DNA of 64,000 nucleotides, taken from NCBI GenBank assembly GCA_947487895.1, contig CANKYF010000011.1, positions 62,001-126,000 on the forward strand. The letters are read 5' to 3'. The DNA is from an uncultured Flavobacteriaceae bacterium (GTDB taxonomy: Bacteria > Bacteroidota > Bacteroidia > Flavobacteriales > Flavobacteriaceae). Under the pieces are notes generated by a model. The model was given only the letters and a program-made list of their open reading frames with translations, made no database searches and was not told where the DNA came from. A program made the position numbers and the translations under genes. Below are positions 10,433 to 19,500 of this stretch, one piece after another. Positions within the stretch are counted from its first letter, which is position 1, and each line of letters starts with the position of its first letter.

Positions 10433-10440
10433 TAAGTTTG
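10433..10440 (+). promoter_or_regulatory. Candidate Bacteroidetes -7 box upstream of the GH5 operon
   Basis: TAAGTTTG matches the Bacteroidetes primary-sigma -7 consensus TAnnTTTG. It sits 77 bp downstream of the direct repeat and 20 bp before the small ORF at 10460. I see no convincing -33 element, which would fit an activator-dependent promoter. AT-rich DNA produces such matches by chance. Confidence 0.4.
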
Positions 10441-10459
10441 AGAGTTAGTAATAAACAAT

Positions 10460-10555
10460 ATGAGTCAGAAGAAAATAAAAAAGAAACTAATAATAGAAAT
10501 CTTATTAATAGGGTTTCTAATGATTTTATTAGTGGTAGTGTTATTAAGTATCTAA
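10460..10555 (+). CDS. Possible small single-pass membrane protein or leader peptide
   Basis: An ATG ORF of 31 codons. Its product begins with seven charged or polar residues rich in Lys (MSQKKIKKK) and continues with about 20 hydrophobic residues (LLIGFLMILLVVVLLSI). This is a classic small inner-membrane peptide pattern. It lies just after the candidate -7 box and 34 bp before the GH5 gene, so it would be the first ORF on that transcript. There is no homology that I recognise, and chance is possible at this length. Confidence 0.4.
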   Translation: MSQKKIKKKLIIEILLIGFLMILLVVVLLSI

Positions 10556-10589
10556 AAGTGTATTTCAATCTGAACAAAACCATAAGAAG

Positions 10590-11744
10590 ATGAAAAATAT
10601 AATTGCATTTTTTTCAAGATTGCATATAGCAAAAGCCTTTTTGTTACTTATGGTATTGGTTTCATGTAATAACTCTAAAGACAAAACAGTAGACCAAGAT
10701 CAAGTTAAGACGGATATAAATGAAAAATTTGAAGTGTCTAGAGGAACTAATATTGCTCACTGGTTATCTCAAAGTAATAAAAGAGGTGAAGAAAGAGCGT
10801 CTTTTTTTACTAAAAATGATATAGAGAGAATTGCAGAAATGGGATTCGATCACATACGTTTGCCTATAGATGAAGAACAAATGTGGGATGAAGACGGTAA
10901 CCGTTATCAAGAAGCTTTTGATTTAATGGTTAAATGTATTGAATGGTGTGAAGAAAGTAATTTGAAGGTAATTGTTGATTTACACATTTTAAGATCACAT
11001 CATTTTAATGCTGAAGTAAAACCATTATGGACAGACCCAGCCGAACAAGAAAAGTTTTTCGATTTATGGAGGGACTTATCTAAATCATTAAATAGGTTCT
11101 CAAATGGTTTATTGGCTTATGAATTAATGAATGAAGCTGTTGCTGATAACCATGAATCTTGGAATAACTTAATTTCTAGAGCGGTTAATGCTATTCGAGA
11201 ACTTGAAGAATACCGAACAATAGTTATAGGATCTAATAGATGGCAGTCAGTAGACACATTTGATGCTTTAAGAGTGCCCTTAAATGATGAAAATATTCTT
11301 TTAAGTTTTCATTTTTATAAACCTTTTCTTTTGAGTCACTACGCGGCAGAATGGACAGACTTAAAAGACTTTAATGGGACTATTAATTACCCAGGAGTTA
11401 TTTTAACACAAGAGGAGTTTGACATACTTCCAGATAATATTAAGCCCCAAGTACAAAAATGGGTCAATGTAGAATTTACTAAAGCTTCACTTTTAGAAAT
11501 GTGGCAACAGCCCATAAATAAAGCTAAAACTCATGGTTTGCCATTGTATTGTGGTGAATTCGGAATTATTTCAAATGCTCCTAAACAAGATGGCTTGAAT
11601 TGGTATAAAGATATGATTGCACTTTTTGAAGAAACTGGCATTGGTTATGCAAATTGGAATTACAAAAGTGACAATTTTGGACTTTTTTACAGTAATGGAG
11701 AAGAAAATACAGAGTTAACAGAAATAGTAATAAGTAAACCTTAA
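10590..11744 (+). CDS. GH5 family endo-glycanase, surface or periplasmic lipoprotein
   Basis: A 384-residue protein with a lipoprotein signal (lipobox LVSC, Cys26) followed by a single TIM-barrel domain of glycoside hydrolase family 5. The acid/base is Glu182 in LMNEAV and the nucleophile is Glu323 in YCGEFG; the early barrel strand motifs (GFDHIRLP, VIVDLH) are also present. Family 5 includes cellulases, other beta-glucanases and mannanases. The neighbouring GH3 and gluconate genes favour a beta-glucan, but I cannot assign the subfamily. It is followed after 2 bp by the DUF5060 gene, so the two form an operon, probably under the HTCS encoded upstream. Confidence 0.9.
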   Translation: MKNIIAFFSRLHIAKAFLLLMVLVSCNNSKDKTVDQDQVKTDINEKFEVSRGTNIAHWLSQSNKRGEERASFFTKNDIERIAEMGFDHIRLPIDEEQMWDEDGNRYQEAFDLMVKCIEWCEESNLKVIVDLHILRSHHFNAEVKPLWTDPAEQEKFFDLWRDLSKSLNRFSNGLLAYELMNEAVADNHESWNNLISRAVNAIRELEEYRTIVIGSNRWQSVDTFDALRVPLNDENILLSFHFYKPFLLSHYAAEWTDLKDFNGTINYPGVILTQEEFDILPDNIKPQVQKWVNVEFTKASLLEMWQQPINKAKTHGLPLYCGEFGIISNAPKQDGLNWYKDMIALFEETGIGYANWNYKSDNFGLFYSNGEENTELTEIVISKP

Positions 11745-11746
11745 TT

Positions 11747-13591
11747 ATGAAATATAGTTTATCAAATATAATTCTTAGTTTATTTTGTTTTAGTCTTGTG
11801 TTATTACAAAGTTGTGATGCCGACATTAAAAGTTATAAAAAATGGCATACCATAGAATTATCTTTTAAGGGGCCAGAAACTTCAGAAACTGATGCCGATA
11901 ATCCGTTTTTAAATTACAGGTTAAGTGTTGTATTTAAAAATAAAGCAGAAAAATATTTAGTAAGAGGCTTTTATGCTGCTGATGGTAATGCAGCAGAAAC
12001 TAGTGCAGATAAAGGAGCTGTTTGGAGAGTAAGATTTACACCAGATCAATTAGGAGAATGGAGTTATGAAGCTATGTTGCATTATGGTGATAGTATAGCT
12101 TTAGATGATACTCCTAATAAAGGAAAATTAATAGCTCTTAAAAATAATAAGGGGCAATTTTTGGTAACAGATTCCGATAAAAAGAGCCCAGATTTTAGAG
12201 CAAATGGTAGGTTGCTCACACACAAAGGGTTTTACAAGTTCAAAGATTCAGATGAGTATTGGATAAAAGGAGGTACAAATAGTCCAGAAAACTTATTGGC
12301 CTATGTTGACTTTGATGGCACTCATAGAATAATAGCATCAAAAAGAGAAGGTGAAGCAAATACAGGCAATGAAATTCATAAATATGAAGCTCACGAGAAA
12401 GATTGGGAATTAGGAGATCCTACATGGAAAGAAGATAAAGGGAAAGGTATAATAGGAGCTATTAATTATTTGTCTTCAAAAGGTATGAATGCTGCATATT
12501 TTTTAACCATGAATATATCAGGAGATGGTAATGATGTATGGCCTTATATAACTCCAAATGATTTTACTCGTTTTGATGTGAGTAAACTAGAGCAATGGAA
12601 TATTCTTTTTAGCCATATGCAGTCAAAAGGTATCATGCTTCATATCGTTTTACAAGAAACGGAGAACGAAACCATGCTAGATAATGGAGATACTAACTCT
12701 ACAAGACAATTATACTTAAGAGAATTAATAGCACGATTTGGACATCATTTAGCAATAAGTTGGAATTTAGGTGAAGAAAACGGACCTGCGCCTTGGTCAC
12801 CAATTGGTCAAAATAATCATCAGCGCAAAATGATGTCTAAATTTTTAAAAGAGAATGATCCTTATAAACATCCGGTACTATTGCATACGCATGCTCAAGA
12901 TCCTTTGCGAAGTCAGATTTTAGATTCCATTCTTGGGTTTCAATATTTAGACGGCCTTTCACTACAGCAAGAAGAAAGAGCGCTAGCTCCAGAAGTAGTA
13001 ACGACTTGGAAAACTAAGGCAAAAAAACAAGGTCAAGATTGGCTAATTACTATGGATGAAATTGGTTTATGGCATTCAGGAGCATTGCCTGATAGTGTAG
13101 ACTCTAATCATGACAGTTTAAGACACTATGTGCTTTGGGGTACTATGATGTCTGGTGCAGCTGGTGTTGAATGGTATTTTGGAGCTAAACACCCTCATAA
13201 CGATTTAAATTCTGAAGATTGGAGACAGCGTGATAGACTTTGGGAGTTAACCAATTACGCTACAAACTTTTTTGAGGAATATTTACCCTACTGGGAAATG
13301 GAGCCAGAGCATAGTTTAATTAATTCCGAGAACAGTTATTGTTTGCGTAAAAAGGGTGAGTTATACGCCTTGTATATCCCAAAGATAGATAATACTACTA
13401 TTAACCTTAATGGTGTTTCAGGAACGTTTAATGTGAGCTGGTACAATCCGCAAGAAGGAGGAGCATTGCAAAAAGGTTCTGTAACTGTTTTAAAAGGAGG
13501 GGAAATAGTAAATATTGGAACTCCCAATGCATATAAAATTGAAGGTAAACAACACGATTGGGTGTGTTTAATACAAAAAACAACTAACTAA
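11747..13591 (+). CDS. DUF5060-type lipoprotein with GH-A-like barrel, putative glycoside hydrolase
   Basis: A 614-residue lipoprotein (lipobox LQSC, Cys23). Residues about 30-130 look like the DUF5060 Ig-like domain (WHTIELSF at the start, VWRVRFTPDQLGEW near the end). A TIM-barrel-like region follows. It holds Glu343/Glu344 in NLGEENG and Glu438 in TMDEIGLW, placed like the acid/base and nucleophile of clan GH-A. The last 90 residues resemble the small beta domain (collagen-binding-like) seen in GH140-type enzymes. It starts 2 bp after the GH5 gene. Activity is not known to me; exo- or endo-action on the same glycan as the GH5 is an inference. Confidence 0.75.
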   Translation: MKYSLSNIILSLFCFSLVLLQSCDADIKSYKKWHTIELSFKGPETSETDADNPFLNYRLSVVFKNKAEKYLVRGFYAADGNAAETSADKGAVWRVRFTPDQLGEWSYEAMLHYGDSIALDDTPNKGKLIALKNNKGQFLVTDSDKKSPDFRANGRLLTHKGFYKFKDSDEYWIKGGTNSPENLLAYVDFDGTHRIIASKREGEANTGNEIHKYEAHEKDWELGDPTWKEDKGKGIIGAINYLSSKGMNAAYFLTMNISGDGNDVWPYITPNDFTRFDVSKLEQWNILFSHMQSKGIMLHIVLQETENETMLDNGDTNSTRQLYLRELIARFGHHLAISWNLGEENGPAPWSPIGQNNHQRKMMSKFLKENDPYKHPVLLHTHAQDPLRSQILDSILGFQYLDGLSLQQEERALAPEVVTTWKTKAKKQGQDWLITMDEIGLWHSGALPDSVDSNHDSLRHYVLWGTMMSGAAGVEWYFGAKHPHNDLNSEDWRQRDRLWELTNYATNFFEEYLPYWEMEPEHSLINSENSYCLRKKGELYALYIPKIDNTTINLNGVSGTFNVSWYNPQEGGALQKGSVTVLKGGEIVNIGTPNAYKIEGKQHDWVCLIQKTTN

Positions 13592-13622
13592 ACGCAAAGA
13601 TTACATTTAAATCTCTATGCGT
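13592..13622 (+). other. Intergenic hairpin between the DUF5060 gene and the sigma factor gene
   Basis: ACGCA (13592-13596) pairs with TGCGT (13618-13622), and inside it AGATT pairs with AATCT. The hairpin begins directly after the stop codon. No T-run follows, so it could be a weak terminator or an mRNA-stabilising end. Confidence 0.45.
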
Positions 13623-13638
13623 ATTAAAACGTATTAAT

Positions 13639-14157
13639 ATGTTGAATACTACTTTAGAAATTAACATAAAACATCAAATAGAGTCTATGTTTTTAAAGCA
13701 TTACAAAGAGTGGTGTTTATTATCATATAGCTATTTAGAGAATATTTCTGAAGCAGAAGATATGGTGCAAGATGTTTTTGTTAAGGTGTTAAACAGAAAA
13801 ACTAAAACAGAGATTTTAGATTTAAAAAATTATATAAGTACAGCAGTTAGAAATACTAGTTTAAAGAAAATACAACGTTCTAAAAAATTGGAAACAATTA
13901 AAGAGTATAGTTTGGCAGCATTAGAGCCCTCTCATGAAGAGTTTTTAATTAAACTTGAAAATACAAGTCATTTAGAAGATGCTTTAAATGTTTTGCCAAA
14001 ACAAACTAAAAAAGTTTTTGAAATATGTGTATTAGAAGGTGTTAAGTATCAAAGTGCAGCAGATACTTTAGGAATATCTATAAATACAGTGAAGTTTCAT
14101 TTAAAGAAAGCTTATAAAATATTACGTATTACTTTAAGAAATGTGTATGTATCATAA
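13639..14157 (+). CDS. ECF RNA polymerase sigma-70 factor
   Basis: A 172-residue extracytoplasmic-function sigma factor. Region 2 is seen at about residues 12-75 (ISEAEDMVQDVFVKVL) and region 4 at about 115-165 (LPKQTKKVFEICVLEGVKYQ, then the helix-turn-helix SAADTLGISINTVKFHLKKA). The length is normal for the family. It should direct RNA polymerase to the downstream SusC/SusD genes or to itself. An anti-sigma-like gene follows 114 bp downstream, in the usual sigma/anti-sigma/SusC order of Bacteroidetes PULs, but the partner is unusually short. Confidence 0.93.
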   Translation: MLNTTLEINIKHQIESMFLKHYKEWCLLSYSYLENISEAEDMVQDVFVKVLNRKTKTEILDLKNYISTAVRNTSLKKIQRSKKLETIKEYSLAALEPSHEEFLIKLENTSHLEDALNVLPKQTKKVFEICVLEGVKYQSAADTLGISINTVKFHLKKAYKILRITLRNVYVS

Positions 14158-14213
14158 TGATATTTGTGATAATCTTATTTTTTTAGGACTATAATTATTG
14201 ATTTTTCATTTTA

Positions 14214-14255
14214 ATGCTACCCTGTTTTTAAGTTTTTGGGTCTTAAAAGTAAATG
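14214..14255 (+). promoter_or_regulatory. Conserved ACCC-N15-GGGTCTTA element, copy A
   Basis: ATGCTACCC (14214-14222), 15 bp, GGGTCTTA (14238-14245), 7 bp, then ATG (14253). The same words with identical spacing recur at 22979-23020. ACCC and GGGT form a short inverted repeat around a T-rich loop. Copy A lies between the sigma factor and the anti-sigma-like gene. It may be a promoter or an RNA leader structure. Confidence 0.6.
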
Positions 14256-14271
14256 AACGTTGTAGAACTAA

Positions 14272-14496
14272 ATGGAAGCAGTAAAACTTATAGTTGGAAA
14301 ATTAAATAATAGTCTACAAAGAGATGAAATTATAAAATTTGAGAATTGGATTGACGATTCAGAAATAAATCGATTCATGTATTTACGGTTAAAGCAGATA
14401 CAAGAAAAAGGTGTTGAAATAGATGAAAAAGTGTTTAATGTGAATACTTTAAAAGCATGGAGAAATATTGAATCTAAAATTAAAAGAGAATTATAA
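14272..14496 (+). CDS. Stand-alone anti-sigma-like N-terminal domain (FecR family, lacks membrane and sensor parts)
   Basis: A 74-residue protein. Its pattern (about 20 residues of helix, FENWIDDSEINRFMYLRLKQI, then TLKAWRNIESKIK) resembles the cytoplasmic N-terminal domain (DUF4880-like) of Bacteroidetes FecR anti-sigma factors, where a Trp-Arg/Lys-x-Ile-x-x-Lys-Ile helix closes the domain. Full-length relatives continue into a membrane helix and a periplasmic FecR domain, about 300 residues in all. Here a stop codon follows at once, and the next 150 bp carry no continuation. It could be a soluble anti-sigma factor or a truncated remnant. The sigma gene precedes it and SusC follows it. Confidence 0.55.
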   Translation: MEAVKLIVGKLNNSLQRDEIIKFENWIDDSEINRFMYLRLKQIQEKGVEIDEKVFNVNTLKAWRNIESKIKREL

Positions 14497-14563
14497 AAAC
14501 TAAACAAATTAATAAATATCTAAATGAAACAAAAAGACAATTAAAAAGTAAGAATTAAAAAAA

Positions 14564-14591
14564 ATCGAGAAGTACAGCAATACTTCCCGAT
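14564..14591 (+). other. Leader hairpin upstream of SusC
   Basis: Arms 14564-14574 and 14581-14591 pair over 11 positions with a single A-C mismatch around a six-base loop. It lies 55 bp before the SusC ATG. An A-tract precedes it, so it resembles a terminator only for minus-strand transcription, where there is no gene. A 5' UTR structure of the susC mRNA is the better reading. Confidence 0.45.
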
Positions 14592-14645
14592 ATATGTATG
14601 ATAATCAACTAAATTATTAGCTAACTATTAAAACAATTCAAAGAT

Positions 14646-17600
14646 ATGAAAAACTGTAAAAGTATTGGGTTTAAACCGCTCAATTCACTTAAATTTAACT
14701 TAACAATGAAAGTTACCTTGCTTTTATTGTTTGTCTCATGTTTTTCGACTCATGCTATTGCAGAGACGAATATTAAAAACCTTGAGATAAAAATGCAGAG
14801 TTCTGTTTCTGGTACTGTCAAAGATGCCAGTGGAGTGCCTTTGGCTGGAGTAACAATAATAGAGAAAGGAACGACTAATGGAACTGCAACTGATTTTGAT
14901 GGAAATTATTCTCTTACCACATCAAACTCTAATGCTATACTAATATTTAGTTTTGTAGGATTTAAAACAAAAGAAATTTCTGTTGGAAATAATACAACAC
15001 TTAATGTGCAGCTTGATGAAGATACAGCTGCATTAGATGAAGTTGTTGTTGTTGCTTATGGTACGTCAAGCAAGAAAGATTTAACAGGAGCAGTTACAAC
15101 TATAAGTTCAGAGACGCTAAATAGCTTTCCTGCAACTAACGTAGATCAAGCATTACAAAGTGCTGCCGCAGGTGTTCAAGTGACATCAAATTCTGGAGCA
15201 CCAGGGTCATCTGTAACTGTTAATATTCGTGGGGTAGGGTCTTTTGGAAGTACCACGCCTCTTTATATTGTAGATGGTTTCCCAACAACAGATATTTCAT
15301 TTATCAATCCAAACACCATTCAATCAATGTCAGTGCTTAAAGATGCATCTGCCACGGCACTTTATGGTGTAAGAGCTAACAACGGGGTTGTTATAATTCA
15401 GACCAAACAAGGGATAAAAGGTAAAGTGCAAGTAGAATTAAATTCTTTTTTGGGGTTTCATAGTGCTCCAAAGCAATTGGATGTTTTAGATGTAAATCAG
15501 TTTGCATCTTTTGCTACAGAGTTAAGCAGTAGTAGTAATACACAAGTTGCTGGAAATGCAATACCTTATTCAGGATGGAGTAACCCAGGTTCTTTAAGAA
15601 ATATTAACTGGCAAGATGAAATATTTGATTCTGCAGTAAGTAAGAGTACCTCATTATCTGTAAGAGGTGGAGGTGAAAAATCAAGAATAGCGTTTACAGC
15701 TGGTATATTTGATCAAGAAGGGACATTACTTGGTTCAAAATTCATACGTTATGATTTTGGTCTTAATGCAGCTTTTGATGTATCAGATAAAATTAAGTTA
15801 AAGACCAATGCCAAGTATGTAACATCTCAAAATTTCCAACCTTTAGGAACAGGTAGAGGTAATTTATTAAACCTATATGCAACGGTGCCTCATTTAGCGC
15901 CAGCTGGAGAAGCGAACTTAATTGGTGGAACAAATCCAACTAATTTACCTATAGACGCTAACGGTAATTTTGGGGCGTTCCCAGATGTAACAGGTGAAGC
16001 GTTTCGTGATGGTAGAAACTGGGTGGCAAGAGCCCTAGAAAACGATTTAGATAATGTGACCAATACAATTCTTGCGAACATAGATGCGGAATGGGATATT
16101 TATGGTGGTTTATCAACACAATTAAAAGTAGGTGCAAGAGTTGACAATAATGCTAGTGAAATATTTCAACCAGAATATTACCGTAGTAGTGGTAATGTAG
16201 ATTTAAGAAATGATGCTACATACAATTCAAATCAATCTACTAGTAATGAATGGTTGGCTGAGTATTTATTAAAATACAAAAAGACTTTTGCAAATAAACA
16301 TACAATAGATCTTTTGGCAGGTGTATCTGCTCAAAGGCGTCATAGAAAGTTTTCTGGAGTAACTGGTGTAGGGTTTTTAGATAATAAAATTAGAAATGTT
16401 GGTTCAGCAAATGATATTCAAAATGTAACTGGTTTCTCAGATAGAAGAACTCTAGCAAGTACGTTTGCAAGGTTAAACTATAATTTTGATAGTAAATATT
16501 ATTTAACAGGGACTATTAGAAGAGATGGAGTTGGCGATGTATTTGGACGTGAAAATTTGTGGGGAGTATTTCCTTCTGTAGCGACAGGATGGAATATAGA
16601 TGAAGAAGCTTTCATGGATGACAGTATATTTAATATATTAAAATTAAGAGCAAGTTGGGGAGAAACTGGTAGTTTTGTTGGTATTCAACCATTTCAATTT
16701 CTTTTCTTCTTTTCGGGGCAAGGAGAGCCAAATAATACCAACTATAGTTTTGACGGGACTACAAATACCTCCTCTGGTTTAGCGGCATTATCATTAGCAA
16801 ACCCGTTTTTAGGATGGGAAACTCAAACACAAACTAATGTTGGAATCGAAGGAGAGTTATTAGAAGGACGTGTATATTTTACAGTAGATTATTTTAATAG
16901 AAAATCTGGAGATTTCTTATTGTCTCAACCAGTGCCTTCAGTTACAGGGTATACAAGTCAAGCGCAAAATGGAGGAAGTATGGTAAATAAAGGATTTGAA
17001 TTCTTACTAGGGTATAGAAAAAATAATGGTGATTTTACCTTTGATATTAATGCAAATCTGTCATTCATAGATAACGAAGTTACAGATTTAAGTAACCCTT
17101 CTGGTCAAATAAGATTCCAAAATACTTTTTTGGATTCATTTAATGAAGATGGGTTCTGGTACGATATAACTAGATCGCAGGTAGGAGGAGAAGCTGGTGC
17201 ATTTTATGGTTTTGTGGCCGATGGTATTTTTCAAAATCAAGCAGAAATAGATGCAGCAGCCACTCAAGATGTAAATACAGCACCAGGAGATAGAAGATTT
17301 AAAGATTTAAATGATGATGGTGTAATAGACGGTGAAAATGATAGAACGGTAATTGGTAGTCCAGTTCCAGATTTTTATGGCAGCTTAAACCTGAATTTTT
17401 CCTATAAAAATTTTGATGTAGGCTTTAATTTTTATGGTTCTTATGGTAATGATGTGCTAAATTTAGTGAAAAGAGAATTAGAAAATGCATCTGGTTATGG
17501 TAATTCTGCTTCATTTTCTAATGTGAGTACAGAATATTTTAACAACCGTTGGAATGGTGAAGGCTCTACAAATACATTTGCTAGAGCAATAATAGATGAT

Positions 17601-17906
17601 AATGACGTACAGAACAATAGAGCATCTAGTTATTTTGTTGAAGATGGTTCATTCCTTAGGCTAAGAAATTTAAATATAGGATATAGTTTACCACAAAATA
17701 TTACGGACAAGCTTGGGTTAAGTACACTCAGAATTTATACGAGTATGCAAAATGTATTCACCATTACTAAGTATTCTGGTTCAGACCCTGAGATTGGACA
17801 AAATGCTGATATTAATGGGAGTAGTAATGTGACAACAAGAGGAATAGACGCAGGAGCTTATCCTTTATCTAAAACATTCACCTTAGGACTTAATTTAAAA
17901 TTTTAA
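14646..17906 (+). CDS. SusC-like TonB-dependent outer-membrane receptor
   Basis: A 1086-residue outer-membrane importer of oligosaccharides. It has a signal peptide ending near residue 40, a CarboxypepD_reg-like domain (about 53-130, SGTVKDASGVPLAGV), a TonB-box region (LDEVVVVAYGT), a plug (about 140-260, NIRGVGSFG, LKDASATALYG) and a beta-barrel ending in Phe (TLGLNLKF). The long polar N-terminus before the hydrophobic core is the kind usually seen on SusC proteins that carry an STN signalling domain. Here no STN is present: only about 13 residues separate the signal cleavage site from the CarboxypepD domain. Met at 14706 is an alternative start. SusD follows by 10 bp. Confidence 0.95.
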   Translation: MKNCKSIGFKPLNSLKFNLTMKVTLLLLFVSCFSTHAIAETNIKNLEIKMQSSVSGTVKDASGVPLAGVTIIEKGTTNGTATDFDGNYSLTTSNSNAILIFSFVGFKTKEISVGNNTTLNVQLDEDTAALDEVVVVAYGTSSKKDLTGAVTTISSETLNSFPATNVDQALQSAAAGVQVTSNSGAPGSSVTVNIRGVGSFGSTTPLYIVDGFPTTDISFINPNTIQSMSVLKDASATALYGVRANNGVVIIQTKQGIKGKVQVELNSFLGFHSAPKQLDVLDVNQFASFATELSSSSNTQVAGNAIPYSGWSNPGSLRNINWQDEIFDSAVSKSTSLSVRGGGEKSRIAFTAGIFDQEGTLLGSKFIRYDFGLNAAFDVSDKIKLKTNAKYVTSQNFQPLGTGRGNLLNLYATVPHLAPAGEANLIGGTNPTNLPIDANGNFGAFPDVTGEAFRDGRNWVARALENDLDNVTNTILANIDAEWDIYGGLSTQLKVGARVDNNASEIFQPEYYRSSGNVDLRNDATYNSNQSTSNEWLAEYLLKYKKTFANKHTIDLLAGVSAQRRHRKFSGVTGVGFLDNKIRNVGSANDIQNVTGFSDRRTLASTFARLNYNFDSKYYLTGTIRRDGVGDVFGRENLWGVFPSVATGWNIDEEAFMDDSIFNILKLRASWGETGSFVGIQPFQFLFFFSGQGEPNNTNYSFDGTTNTSSGLAALSLANPFLGWETQTQTNVGIEGELLEGRVYFTVDYFNRKSGDFLLSQPVPSVTGYTSQAQNGGSMVNKGFEFLLGYRKNNGDFTFDINANLSFIDNEVTDLSNPSGQIRFQNTFLDSFNEDGFWYDITRSQVGGEAGAFYGFVADGIFQNQAEIDAAATQDVNTAPGDRRFKDLNDDGVIDGENDRTVIGSPVPDFYGSLNLNFSYKNFDVGFNFYGSYGNDVLNLVKRELENASGYGNSASFSNVSTEYFNNRWNGEGSTNTFARAIIDDNDVQNNRASSYFVEDGSFLRLRNLNIGYSLPQNITDKLGLSTLRIYTSMQNVFTITKYSGSDPEIGQNADINGSSNVTTRGIDAGAYPLSKTFTLGLNLKF

Positions 17907-17916
17907 ACAACTTGTT

Positions 17917-19470
17917 ATGAATATAAAAAAGAGAATACTAAAAACAGTAGGGGCAATGAGTCTAGTCTTGCTAGGAGTGTTGGTAAGTTGCTCAGATAAT
18001 TTTTTGATTGATTCGAACGTTAAAGATTTAACTCAAGATATTGTTTTTACTTCAGATGAAACTGCAATAGCTGTAGTAACGGGAGTTTATGATGCATTTC
18101 AAAATGACTCACAAGGAGATCCAGGATTACCAAATGAATATAATGTAAAAGGAATTCATAGGTGGGCAAATAGTACCACGTTAGATTTTTTAAATAACGA
18201 AAATCCAGCAAGTAGTGAGTATTTGAATTGGAATCCAGACCCTTCTTCAAATGATGTTGCAACCAAAATTTGGCCAAATAACTATAGACAAATAGGTAGG
18301 GCCAATATTGCGCTTGAAAATTTAAGAATTGCTGTAGATAATGGAGATATTAGTACTGATATAGGGAATCGCTTAATAGGGGAGGTATTAGTATTAAGAT
18401 GTATATCCTATCAGTATCTGGCAGAAGTATATGGTGGTGTACCACTAATGTTAAGTCCTTCAGATGATCCATTTAAGGCAAGAGATACACAAGATGCTGT
18501 TTTTCAACAAATAGTTACTGATGCTACAGAAGCTATAGATAGATTACCATGGACTTATGATGTTGAAAAAGGTAGAGTTTCTAAGGCTGCTGCTTATTAC
18601 GTTCTAGGTAATGCTCATATGTGGTTGAAGCAATACGGCGAAGCTGTAACAGCTTTTGAAGCTTTAGAAGGAAGCCCTGTGTTAGATTTAGAAGATAATT
18701 TTTTAGACATTCATGCAGTAGCTAATCCAAATGGTAAAGAGTCTATCTTTGAAATTCAATGGGCTGCTAATGCAGATTTAAGTTGGTCAAGAAATGACGA
18801 AGTAAACATACTTCAATTATTTGCAATGCCAACCGATATTACTGGAGGTGGAGGATTTACTGGTATACCAACAAAAGCATTATATGATGCTTATGAAGCT
18901 GGAGATACTAGGAGAGCTGCAACCGTTATTGGTCCTGGAGAAGAGCATACAGATCCTTTAATTGATATTATAGACTACGATGGTGTAGATATTAATACAT
19001 GTGGAACTGTAGCTGAGCCATGGACAGGTGGATCGCCAGACACAAGGTCTGGATATTGGGCCATTAAATCATGGAGAGACCCTAATATAGAAGGTTGGGG
19101 GAGATCAGTTTTATTTGGAGGTCAAGGTCATATATGGTTCCGTTATGGAGGCGCATTATTAAGTTTGGCAGAAGCTGCGTTTAGAGATGGACAAATAGCT
19201 AAAGCACAAGCTGCTTTTGACCGTGTAAGAAATAGAGCTTGGGGAGGAATGGCTCCTGCAAAAACTGTGGATATTGATGGTATTCTTCAAGAGTACCGAC
19301 TTGAATTAGCTGGAGAGTTTTCAACTTGGGGCGTTATTAGAAGATCTGGTGAAGCTGCTAAATTTATTATGGATAATTATGGTGTTGCTATACCTACAGG
19401 TCGTGAGATATACCCTATTCCTAGTACAGAAATAAGTGCTAACCCTAATTTAATGCAAAATGATTATTAG
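17917..19470 (+). CDS. SusD-like outer-membrane glycan-binding lipoprotein
   Basis: A 517-residue RagB/SusD family protein with lipobox LVSC (Cys25). TPR-type helical repeats and the family C-terminus are visible (RYGGALLSLAEAAFRDGQ, then LAGEFSTWGVIRR and the end IYPIPSTEISANPNLMQNDY). It forms the lid over the SusC encoded 10 bp upstream and delivers oligosaccharide to it at the cell surface. A strong terminator follows 30 bp after the stop. Confidence 0.95.
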   Translation: MNIKKRILKTVGAMSLVLLGVLVSCSDNFLIDSNVKDLTQDIVFTSDETAIAVVTGVYDAFQNDSQGDPGLPNEYNVKGIHRWANSTTLDFLNNENPASSEYLNWNPDPSSNDVATKIWPNNYRQIGRANIALENLRIAVDNGDISTDIGNRLIGEVLVLRCISYQYLAEVYGGVPLMLSPSDDPFKARDTQDAVFQQIVTDATEAIDRLPWTYDVEKGRVSKAAAYYVLGNAHMWLKQYGEAVTAFEALEGSPVLDLEDNFLDIHAVANPNGKESIFEIQWAANADLSWSRNDEVNILQLFAMPTDITGGGGFTGIPTKALYDAYEAGDTRRAATVIGPGEEHTDPLIDIIDYDGVDINTCGTVAEPWTGGSPDTRSGYWAIKSWRDPNIEGWGRSVLFGGQGHIWFRYGGALLSLAEAAFRDGQIAKAQAAFDRVRNRAWGGMAPAKTVDIDGILQEYRLELAGEFSTWGVIRRSGEAAKFIMDNYGVAIPTGREIYPIPSTEISANPNLMQNDY

Positions 19471-19500
19471 TAATTATATTTGAGTTTAGTTTAATTTTGT

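Larger units (their letters stand above)
10125..10589. other. Regulatory intergenic region between HTCS and the GH5 operon
   Basis: This 465-bp stretch holds a perfect 19-bp direct repeat (10317-10356), a Bacteroidetes -7 box (10433-10440) and a small membrane-protein ORF (10460-10555), listed separately. The first 150 bp after the HTCS stop show nothing I can interpret. Confidence 0.6.

Noticed and set aside
14564-14591. Hairpin before SusC considered as a terminator of the sigma/anti-sigma transcript
   Set aside because: No T-run follows on the plus strand; the T-run is on the minus-strand side, where no gene exists. Kept only as a leader hairpin.
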